A stretch of DNA of 9,037 nucleotides, from positions 1,288-10,324 of the forward strand of contig DCHO01000011.1 of NCBI GenBank assembly GCA_002315655.1, read 5' to 3'. This document shows, one piece after another, positions 1 through 5,485 of the stretch. The position numbers were made by a program, and so were the translations under genes. Below the pieces are notes generated by a model, which saw only the letters and a program-made list of their open reading frames with translations, made no database searches and had not been told where the DNA came from. Every line of letters begins with the position of its first letter. Within the stretch, counting starts at the first letter, position 1. The stretch comes from Christensenella sp. UBA1750 (lineage in GTDB: Bacteria > Bacillota > Clostridia > Christensenellales > UBA1750).

Positions 1-1162
1 CCCATACGGATATATGTGGAATGAAGACAGAACGCACATCATTCCCAATGAAGTAACTGCACCGTTTGTCCGCAGCATCTTTGCATGGAAGCTGGAAGGC
101 TTATCCGTCCCGCAGATTCTGGACAGACTGGAAGCGGCAAATGCGCCGATTCCCGAAACCTTGCAAAGAGTGGACAACAACCTGGACAGTGTAAACACAG
201 TATGCTGGTCAAAAAGCACCCTGTTCTCTATCCTGAAAAACCCCGCATACGTCGGAGATTTTGCTGTCGGCAGGAGCAGAAAGGCAATCTATGCCGGACT
301 GAAAGAAACACAGATCAAAGACCCAGCAGAATGGTATATCACATCGGACGCTCATGAGGGGCTTGTTTCAAGGGAAGCCTTTCAGGCGGTACAACGCATG
401 ATGGGGCAGGCATCGGATGAACGGAAAACGAAGATGGAAAGGAGCAAGGAAAAACGGGATTCACTAATTGATCTCTTTGACGGCAAAATATTCTGCGCTG
501 ACTGTAAGCAGAGGATGTATTTTCATCGGCATAAGATCGACAAGGACAAGCGCGGACGCTGGCTGGCACATTATGAGTGCAGCACCTATGTGGGCAGACG
601 TGCAGTGCGCTGTACAGCGCACAGAACACGCTCCGATGTTATAGAGGAAAAGGTACTCCGCGCGCTACAGCTTCATATTCAGGTTGCTCTGGATTATGAA
701 AAGCTTATCGCAAAAATGAATGAGAGTAATGCTGATAAAAGAATCCGAAAGGAGCTTGAAAAAAGTATCCAGAGCGTAACGCTGAAACTGAGAGCCGTTT
801 CACAGAAACGAACACGGCTTTATGAGGATTTTGCGGACGGTATTCTGTCCGATGAAGAATATGCCTATGCCAAAACCTCATTTGATGAACGCTGGGAAAC
901 TCTGAACCGTCAGCTTGATGAGCTGACTGCAAAGAAAAGTCAGTACAGCGAAACCATGTCCGGAGAGAACAAGTGGATTAGGCAGATGAAGAGCGTGGAG
1001 GTAACGGATACTCTGACAAAGGCCATCGTAGACGCCACAATAGAAAAAGTATTCATCCATGAGAATAAGGCCGTCGAGATCATTTTCAAATATCACGATA
1101 TTTTCAAGCAGACAGAACGATATTTAGCGGAACTTAGCGCAAAGGAGGGCGATGCTAAATGA
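1..1162 (+). CDS. Large serine recombinase, 5' end outside window (first of coupled pair)
   Basis: This is the C-terminal part of a large serine recombinase, the enzyme class that integrates and excises mobile elements by site-specific DNA cleavage. The frame is open from base 2, and the first residues read PYGYM, the motif that starts the Recombinase (PF07508-type) DNA-binding domain. The resolvase-type catalytic domain, about 170 residues, is therefore left of the window, and the ATG at 14 is internal. A zinc ribbon follows at about 491-625 (FCADC, then a single Cys and a CTAH group), then a long charged coiled coil at about 700-960 and a C-terminal segment ending at TGA 1160-1162. The stop overlaps the next gene's ATG in the arrangement ATGA, so the two are probably made together. 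I am sure of the family; the exact element is not identifiable. Codon use is mixed and AT-richer than in the host genes downstream. Confidence 0.93.
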   Translation, partial: PYGYMWNEDRTHIIPNEVTAPFVRSIFAWKLEGLSVPQILDRLEAANAPIPETLQRVDNNLDSVNTVCWSKSTLFSILKNPAYVGDFAVGRSRKAIYAGLKETQIKDPAEWYITSDAHEGLVSREAFQAVQRMMGQASDERKTKMERSKEKRDSLIDLFDGKIFCADCKQRMYFHRHKIDKDKRGRWLAHYECSTYVGRRAVRCTAHRTRSDVIEEKVLRALQLHIQVALDYEKLIAKMNESNADKRIRKELEKSIQSVTLKLRAVSQKRTRLYEDFADGILSDEEYAYAKTSFDERWETLNRQLDELTAKKSQYSETMSGENKWIRQMKSVEVTDTLTKAIVDATIEKVFIHENKAVEIIFKYHDIFKQTERYLAELSAKEGDAK

Positions 1163-2757
1163 AGGAATATAACATAGCGATCTATATCCGGCTCTCCGTT
1201 GCCGACGAGGATACCGGTACATCCAAGGCTGAGAGTGACAGCATAGGCAATCAGCGCAGTCTCATCAACCGTTTCCTGGATCGCCATCCCGCGCTCTCGA
1301 CGTACTCACGGTCAGAGTTTTGTGACGATGGTTTTACCGGTACGAATACAGACCGCCCCGCCTTTACGGATATGATGAACCGTGTCAAAAAGGGCGAGTT
1401 CAATTTGATTTGTGTGAAAGATTTTTCGCGCTTTTCAAGGGATTATATTGAGATTGGCGACTGCCTTGAATGTTTATTCCCATTTCTCGGTGTGCGTTTT
1501 ATTTCTGTCAACGACAATTATGATAGTGACAACTATATAGGCACAACAGGCGGATTGGATGTCGTCATGCGGAATATTGTCTATGCCGCTTACAGCAAAG
1601 ACCTGTCTGTGAAAACAACTGCGGCAAAAATACAGCTTATGAAGCAGGGGAAATTTGTGGGCGGTTACGCGCCTTACGGGTATGTACTGCATCCGACAAT
1701 TCGGAATAAGCTTACAATCGACCCGGAAGCGGCAAGCGTGGTAAGAAAGATATTTCTGCTTGCCATAGACGGAAGTACTCCCTCGGAAATTGCGATATGG
1801 CTCAATGACGAGGGAATCCCTACGCCGGGACAGTATTTCATAGAGCGACACCCCGACACGAAGAAATACCGGCGTTCTTCCGACAAACTGAATTGGTCTC
1901 ACGCCATGGTATATCGGACGCTGACCAAGCTGGTTTACACCGGCTGCGCTGTCGGCCATGAACGCAGAATCGTTGCTCCGCTTTCCCGCAGGACGGCAAA
2001 ACAGGACGTTGAAAAGCAGTTTATTGTGGAGAACATGCACGAAGCCATTGTCAGCCGCGAGGAGTACGACAAGGCACAGGCCATCATCCGGAAAACAGGA
2101 CGCTCACCGTCAAAGGCGTCATACTACCCGTTGCGCTCCCTCGTCCGCTGCGGCAACTGCGGCAGATGCATGACCTTTCTAAAAAGCAGGAAGGGCTTCT
2201 ACTGCACCTACGGCAGAACCGACAAGAATAGTGCGTGTCCAACGGAAGCCATCTATATGGCGGCTGACATTGAGCAGCGCATTTACGATGCCATTATGCT
2301 ATTCCTAAAGGCTGCTGGCGAAAAGGGCAATCTGTCTGATAAGCTCCTAAAAAAGAAGAAGTCGGAGATACAGAAGAACATGGATGCGCTGACAGATTTT
2401 CAAAAGCAATGCGGGAAACTAAAAAAACAGAAGCTGAAAAGCTATGAGGAATACTCTTCCGGCGCAATCACAAAGCAAGCGTATCTTGATGAAAAGCGCA
2501 TCATAGACGAAAAGCTCCATACTATCGAAAACAGCATCGACGCCGCAAAACAGCGCATTGCAGACCTGGAATCGTTGGAAGAATCAGAGCCGCAGACATC
2601 ACAGCTTGATCGTTTTCTGAACGAGCCGATCCTGACCTATGAAATGGCCCACGCCTTTGTGGAGGCTGTTTATATCTACCCTGATGGCACGAATGAGATA
2701 TGCTGGAAGTTCAAGGACTTCACTGAGGGCAAACCGGAAGACGTAAATCAGTCGTGA
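1159..2757 (+). CDS. Large serine recombinase, full length (second of coupled pair)
   Basis: A complete 532-residue large serine recombinase, expected to cut and exchange DNA at element ends. The N-terminal catalytic domain carries Y9-x-R11-x-S13, with S13 the likely nucleophile, then GFTGTNTDRPAF (58-69) and DFSRFSRD (88-95), whose R91 and R94 match the catalytic arginines of resolvases. PYGY near residue 172 opens the Recombinase domain. A Cys4 zinc ribbon (VRCGNCGRC, then FYCTYG and ACPTE) lies near 330-365, followed by a coiled coil to about 475. The start is the ATG overlapping the upstream TGA, 9 bases after AAAGGAGGG (1141-1149), which lies inside the upstream gene and indicates translational coupling. 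All catalytic residues are present, so it is probably active. Coupled sets of two or three such recombinases are known in some integrative elements, where the partners may be required together (inference here). Element B ends just downstream. Confidence 0.95.
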   Translation: MKEYNIAIYIRLSVADEDTGTSKAESDSIGNQRSLINRFLDRHPALSTYSRSEFCDDGFTGTNTDRPAFTDMMNRVKKGEFNLICVKDFSRFSRDYIEIGDCLECLFPFLGVRFISVNDNYDSDNYIGTTGGLDVVMRNIVYAAYSKDLSVKTTAAKIQLMKQGKFVGGYAPYGYVLHPTIRNKLTIDPEAASVVRKIFLLAIDGSTPSEIAIWLNDEGIPTPGQYFIERHPDTKKYRRSSDKLNWSHAMVYRTLTKLVYTGCAVGHERRIVAPLSRRTAKQDVEKQFIVENMHEAIVSREEYDKAQAIIRKTGRSPSKASYYPLRSLVRCGNCGRCMTFLKSRKGFYCTYGRTDKNSACPTEAIYMAADIEQRIYDAIMLFLKAAGEKGNLSDKLLKKKKSEIQKNMDALTDFQKQCGKLKKQKLKSYEEYSSGAITKQAYLDEKRIIDEKLHTIENSIDAAKQRIADLESLEESEPQTSQLDRFLNEPILTYEMAHAFVEAVYIYPDGTNEICWKFKDFTEGKPEDVNQS

Positions 2758-4220
2758 TCGCAATCGTGAGAAATCCCGGGCTTATAACCTGGGGTTTTCT
2801 CTTGGAAGCGATATATTTTTTTAGTCTTTTACTTACACGAGCAGACATGAGCCGCTTGGGGCGTGATTACCTGAAGGTCGGTTTCTACACCGAGGTGGCA
2901 TTCCCGGAAGCGGATGTCCGCTTCATCGCCATCAACAACGGCGTGGACAGCGCTAATCAGCAGGAAAGTGATTTGACACCGTTCATCAACATTTTCAACG
3001 AGTTCTATGCCAAGGACACCAGCAAGAAAATCCGTGCAGTGTTCAAGGCAAAGGGCCAGTCCGGTAAGCCGCTCTGCACCAATCCGCCCTACGGCTACAA
3101 GAAAGACCCGGATGACAAAACCCGCTGGATTGTGGATGACGAGGCCGCTGCGGTGGTCAAGGAAATCTTCCACCTTTGTATGTCCGGCTATGGCCCAACA
3201 CAGATTGCCAAGGAACTGCGCAAGCGCCGCATCGAGACCCCGGCAGAATACGGTAAGCGTGTGGGCGTGAATGTTCCGGCAGCTAAGCAGCGTGAGAATG
3301 ATGACCCATGCCGCTGGACAACCTCAACGGTAGTCCACATTCTGGAGCGCAGAGAGTACACCGGATGCACGGTCAACTTCAAGACCTACAAGAAATCCTA
3401 CAAATCGAAGAAGAAGGTCAAAAACGCCCCGTCCGAATGGGCCATTTTTGAAGGAGCGCATGAGGCCATCATTGAGCCGGAAGTGTACGATACGGTGCAG
3501 AAAATCCGTGATGGACGCAGGCGGCAGACCCCGATGGGTGAAATGCCAGCGCTCTCCGGCATGGTCTACTGTGCGGATTGCGGCCACAAGCTGTACCAAG
3601 TCCGGGGCCGATGCCTGCCGCAGAGCGAGTACATGGTATGCGCTACCTACCGCAAAAAGGGAAAAAGCGTATGCCCGTCACATCAAATCCGCAATTCGGT
3701 CATCGAGCAGCTTCTGCTTGAGGACTTGCAGCGGGTGACGGCATACGCCAGAAACCATGAGGATGAATTTCTCCGGCTGGTGACCCATAATTCCGAAAAG
3801 GCCCTTGACCGGGAACTTCGGGATTGCCGGAAGGAGTACGAACAGGCCAAGGCCCGTATCGCCAAACTGGACACGCTCATCCAGCGCATTTACGAGGATA
3901 ATGTAGAAGGCAAGATTTCCGATGACCGCTTCGCCAAGCTGTCCGGGAACTATGAAACGGAACAGGCCCAGCTTCAGAGCCGGGTGGAAGAATTGCAGCG
4001 GTTCCTTGATGATGCCAAGGAAAAGAGCCTGAACGCCGACCACTTCCTTGTACTGGTGCGGAAGTATACCGACATCCGGGAATTGGACGCAGAAATCATC
4101 CGGGAGTTCGTGGAGCGCATCAATGTGTTTCAGGCCGAGAAGGTGGACGGCCATCGTCAGCAGCGTATCCAGATTATTTATAACTGCATCGGCGCAGTTG
4201 ACCTGCCTGATGCCGAATGA
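2754..4220 (+). CDS. Large serine recombinase fragment lacking the catalytic serine (interrupted by upstream element)
   Basis: Family homology begins abruptly at D31-MSRLGRD (base 2844) and runs to the stop. It covers the end of the catalytic domain with both arginines, PYGY and the Recombinase domain, a Cys4 zinc ribbon (VYCADCG at about 3566, then VCATY and VCPSH), a coiled coil (about 3790-4010) and the C-terminal segment. D31 aligns with D88 of the full-length neighbour, so about 87 N-terminal residues with the Tyr/Arg/Ser motif are missing. The first 30 codons resemble nothing in the family and run through a hairpin, so they are probably end sequence of the upstream element. The frame opens at GTG 2754, overlapping the upstream TGA; an internal ATG at 2847 has no good ribosome site. 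Any product should be catalytically dead. Codon use is more GC-rich (AAG, GGC, CTG) than in the two upstream recombinases, pointing to another origin. The missing 5' part is expected left of element B. Confidence 0.9.
   Translation: MIAIVRNPGLITWGFLLEAIYFFSLLLTRADMSRLGRDYLKVGFYTEVAFPEADVRFIAINNGVDSANQQESDLTPFINIFNEFYAKDTSKKIRAVFKAKGQSGKPLCTNPPYGYKKDPDDKTRWIVDDEAAAVVKEIFHLCMSGYGPTQIAKELRKRRIETPAEYGKRVGVNVPAAKQRENDDPCRWTTSTVVHILERREYTGCTVNFKTYKKSYKSKKKVKNAPSEWAIFEGAHEAIIEPEVYDTVQKIRDGRRRQTPMGEMPALSGMVYCADCGHKLYQVRGRCLPQSEYMVCATYRKKGKSVCPSHQIRNSVIEQLLLEDLQRVTAYARNHEDEFLRLVTHNSEKALDRELRDCRKEYEQAKARIAKLDTLIQRIYEDNVEGKISDDRFAKLSGNYETEQAQLQSRVEELQRFLDDAKEKSLNADHFLVLVRKYTDIRELDAEIIREFVERINVFQAEKVDGHRQQRIQIIYNCIGAVDLPDAE
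2768..2801 (+). terminator. Stem-loop after the coupled recombinases, terminator-like
   Basis: GAGAAA (2768-2773) pairs with TTTCTC (2796-2801), with a further CCC/GGG inner stem and mismatches between. A run of seven T (2816-2822) follows, but about 14 bases after the stem, so it would be a weak intrinsic terminator at best. It lies between the recombinase stop and the inferred element end, and could instead be part of the attachment region. Confidence 0.45.
2823..2849. other. Inferred right attachment junction of element B
   Basis: The element's AT-rich end changes here to conserved recombinase coding sequence. The first homologous codons are GAC ATG AGC CGC. A GA dinucleotide sits at 2844-2845; GA is the crossover dinucleotide known for TnpX of Tn4451 and TndX of Tn5397, so it is a candidate core, although GA is too common to prove anything. 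The junction can be fixed only by comparison with an empty site. Confidence 0.45.
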
Positions 4221-4285
4221 CATAAAAAAACGGCATAGCCGCATTTCACGACTATGCCGATATTTTCAGGGATTGTGCATCCCTT
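2845..4285 (+). mobile_element. Right-hand end of outer element A, split by element B
   Basis: Segment between the end of element B and the point where the NhaC-family gene resumes. It contains only the truncated recombinase and its terminator hairpin. It is read as the end of an element that integrated into the transporter gene, because that gene loses family-like sequence just here and a recombinase gene abuts the junction. The exact junction is uncertain by about 20 bases (roughly 4262-4310). The rest of A should lie left of element B. Confidence 0.6.
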
Positions 4286-5083
4286 AGACGCACCCACTTT
4301 GCGTGCGTTCTTTTCGTGCAGCTTCATGGGGCCGTAGTCGAACTTCATGCAGGTCAAGGCGATGATGAATGCGAAGGTCAGCAGAGAGTAGAAGTTGTAG
4401 GGAATCGCTTTGCAGAACAGCGCGAGGGAGGAAATTTCCTCGCCCGCCGCGTTGGTCACGCCGCCGGTGTATTCCGCCACGGCAGCCGCCCAGGAGGAGA
4501 TGGGCGCGATCATGCACACGGGCGCAGCCGTCGCGTCAATAAGATACGCCAGCTTGGCTCTCGACATCTTGTGGGAGTCCGTGACGGGGCGCATGACGGA
4601 GCCAACGGTCAGGCAGTTGAAGTAGTCGTCAATGAAGATGAGGATGCCCAGTGCAAAGGTGGCCAGCGCCGCCCCCACGCGGGTCTTAATGTGGGTCTGC
4701 GCCCATCTGCCGAAGGCTGCGGAGCCGCCGGCCTTGTTGACCAGCGCGATCAGCGCGCCCAGGACGGCAAGGAAGATGAAGTTGCCCGCCGTTCCGGAGA
4801 CGGATTCGATGAGCCCGTCATTTAAGATGGTGTTCAGAGTGCTGACCGGGTTAAAGTCACAGGCGAACAGCGCACCGGCCAAAATGCCGATGAACAGGGA
4901 GGAATAGACCTCCTTTGTGACCAGCGCCAGAATGATGGCAATGAGCGGCGGCACCAGCGACATGAACGTCGCGTAATAGCGTCCGTTCTCCGATGCGGGG
5001 TTGCCTAGGCACAGCGCCAGAATGACCACGGCCACAAGGGTTCCGGCGCACACGAGAAGGGTTGTCAGGTTCTTCTTTTTCAC
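4178..5083 (-). CDS. NhaC-family Na+/H+ antiporter (candidate lysine transporter), 3'-truncated by mobile element
   Basis: A membrane transporter of the NhaC superfamily. The visible product is 301 residues against roughly 450-550 usual for the family. About 262-265 N-terminal residues look native, including several hydrophobic helices, the motif IDDYFNCLTVGSVMRPVTD and the helix with APISSWAAAVAEY; both are typical of the family. After about HEKNARK the sequence becomes element-derived and stops at 4178-4180, inside the opposite-strand recombinase gene. The start is GTG at 5083, 10 bases after AAAGGA; the ATG at 5091 is out of frame and stops after three codons. The C-terminal half is missing, so transport activity is unlikely. 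An intact lysine riboswitch controls it. Rodionov and co-workers (2003) predicted NhaC-type proteins behind L-boxes to be lysine transporters (called LysW); lysine as substrate here is inferred from that. The lost half should lie beyond element A. Confidence 0.88.
   Translation of the reverse strand: MKKKNLTTLLVCAGTLVAVVILALCLGNPASENGRYYATFMSLVPPLIAIILALVTKEVYSSLFIGILAGALFACDFNPVSTLNTILNDGLIESVSGTAGNFIFLAVLGALIALVNKAGGSAAFGRWAQTHIKTRVGAALATFALGILIFIDDYFNCLTVGSVMRPVTDSHKMSRAKLAYLIDATAAPVCMIAPISSWAAAVAEYTGGVTNAAGEEISSLALFCKAIPYNFYSLLTFAFIIALTCMKFDYGPMKLHEKNARKVGASKGCTIPENIGIVVKCGYAVFLCHSASGRSTAPMQL
4224..4266. terminator. Bidirectional terminator at the right end of element A
   Basis: An 11-bp stem with one mismatch (4231-4241 with 4249-4259, arms beginning CGGCATAG and ending CTATGCCG) encloses a 7-base loop. 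On the minus strand it is followed by seven T (A run at 4224-4230), a strong intrinsic terminator for transcripts arriving from the transporter promoter. On the plus strand the following tract (ATATTTT) is weaker but usable for the recombinase gene, whose stop is at 4218-4220. Confidence 0.8.
4262..4310. other. Inferred right attachment junction of element A within the transporter gene
   Basis: On the minus strand, NhaC-like sequence reads up to about MKLHEKNARK (codons ending near 4300), then loses family character. The stretch holds two small inverted repeats: GGGAT/ATCCC (4269-4273, 4279-4283) and ACGCAC/GTGCGT (4288-4293, 4303-4308). Short imperfect palindromes are common in serine-recombinase attachment sites, but these are too short to prove one. 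Confidence 0.4.
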
Positions 5084-5128
5084 GGAAACATCGTCCTTTC
5101 TATTGCTCCCGGATGCGGGACAGAATAC

Positions 5129-5160
5129 AAAAAAAAGAGGCTCGCGTATCGCGGCCTCCT
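5129..5160 (-). terminator. Intrinsic terminator of the lysine riboswitch
   Basis: On the minus strand a stem GAGGC plus CGCG pairs with CGCG plus GCCTC (5154-5158 and 5150-5153 with 5143-5146 and 5137-5141), with a three-base loop and one bulge, followed by eight T (5129-5136). It sits between the aptamer and the GTG start, as expected for transcription attenuation when lysine is bound. A second small hairpin (CGGGC/GCCCG, 5168-5180) lies between the two and may belong to the switching region. Confidence 0.88.
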
Positions 5161-5199
5161 GAAAATACGGGCTTTGCCCGCAAAACAAGCAGCAGTCAC

Positions 5200-5369
5200 G
5201 ATAGCTCTCCACAGGATTTGCACCTGTGACAGTTCACGGCATATTCTCCCGTGACCCAACAAAAGCACAGCCGGAAATGCTGCCTGCCTTTGTTTCGGCA
5301 ATGCACCCTTTCCCGCGGGGGATTTCCGCCCGTTTGACCGCGGTACTCTTGCGCCATCGCACCTCTATC
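5200..5369 (-). promoter_or_regulatory. Lysine riboswitch (L-box) aptamer
   Basis: Read on the minus strand, the RNA begins GATAGAGGTGCG and ends TGGAGAGCTATC, so GATAG and CTATC close helix P1. Between them come the L-box signatures in order: AAGAGTA, GGGAAA, a TTGCCGAA segment, TTGGG, and ACTGTCA followed by a CACAGG/CCTGTG hairpin. The ~170-nt length and this order match the lysine riboswitch (Rfam RF00168) from memory. It precedes a terminator and a transporter gene, so lysine should switch transcription off. Cobalamin and glycine aptamers were considered and do not fit. Confidence 0.95.
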
Positions 5370-5381
5370 CAATGCAGAAAC

Positions 5382-5410
5382 ATTATACAAAAAACATTTT
5401 TCTTTGTCAA
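5382..5410 (-). promoter_or_regulatory. Sigma-A promoter of the lysine-riboswitch transcript
   Basis: On the minus strand TTGACA (5410-5405) and TATAAT (5387-5382) are exactly 17 bases apart, both perfect consensus. Transcription should start just before the aptamer at about 5375. This is a strong constitutive promoter, leaving control to the riboswitch. Confidence 0.93.
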
Positions 5411-5430
5411 TCATTTTTGACGATTGACAA
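5404..5430. repeat. 9-bp inverted repeat spanning both divergent -35 boxes
   Basis: TTGTCAATC (5404-5412) and GATTGACAA (5422-5430) are perfect inverted copies around a 9-base centre. Part of the symmetry comes from the two divergent TTGACA boxes, but three extra bases per side also match. It could be an operator for both genes or chance. Confidence 0.5.
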
Positions 5431-5452
5431 GGGATTTTTCATGTGTTACATT
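5424..5452 (+). promoter_or_regulatory. Sigma-A promoter of the sialidase-like gene
   Basis: TTGACA (5424-5429), a 17-base spacer, then TACATT (5447-5452). It is followed by a short leader with AAGGAG (5472-5477) 8 bases before the ATG at 5486. It is divergent from the lysine-riboswitch promoter, and the -35 boxes face each other. Confidence 0.82.
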
Positions 5453-5485
5453 GAGTTTATCAAATGATGAAAAGGAGCAATTTCC

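Larger units (their letters stand above)
1..2845 (+). mobile_element. Right-hand part of inserted element B (serine-recombinase type)
   Basis: Inferred element whose visible part contains the two coupled recombinases and about 85 bases of terminal sequence. The right boundary is placed where homology of the next recombinase gene resumes, at the codons for DMSRLGRD (2844 onward). Recombinase genes at the very end of an integrated element, next to the attachment site, are typical of the Tn4451/Tn5397-like class. The left end and any cargo are outside the window, so element size and type (conjugative or mobilizable) cannot be told. The alternative is a single element with three recombinases and an internal deletion. 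Confidence 0.65.

Noticed and set aside
1474..2040. 188-codon minus-strand reading frame opposite the second recombinase
   Set aside because: Antisense to conserved catalytic and Recombinase-domain sequence; no recognisable domain.
1..4220. One intact three-recombinase element
   Set aside because: Less likely than nesting because the third gene lacks its catalytic N-terminus, is preceded by a hairpin and non-homologous sequence, and differs in codon use; an internal deletion cannot be excluded.
4316..4825. 169-codon plus-strand reading frame opposite the transporter
   Set aside because: Low-complexity antisense product opposite conserved NhaC motifs; no promoter or family features.
5084..5212. 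Longer N-terminus for the transporter starting at 5212
   Set aside because: It would be translated through the aptamer's end and the terminator and has no hydrophobic or family-like sequence; GTG 5083 has the ribosome site.
5200..5369. Cobalamin or glycine riboswitch
   Set aside because: The order of conserved segments (GAGGTGCG, AAGAGTA, GGGAAA, GCCGAA, TTGGG, GGAGAGCTATC) fits the lysine class only.
5080..5414. Short minus-strand reading frames across the leader, possible leader peptides
   Set aside because: They run through the aptamer helices, and the 72-codon one starts upstream of the promoter; the RNA structure explains this region.
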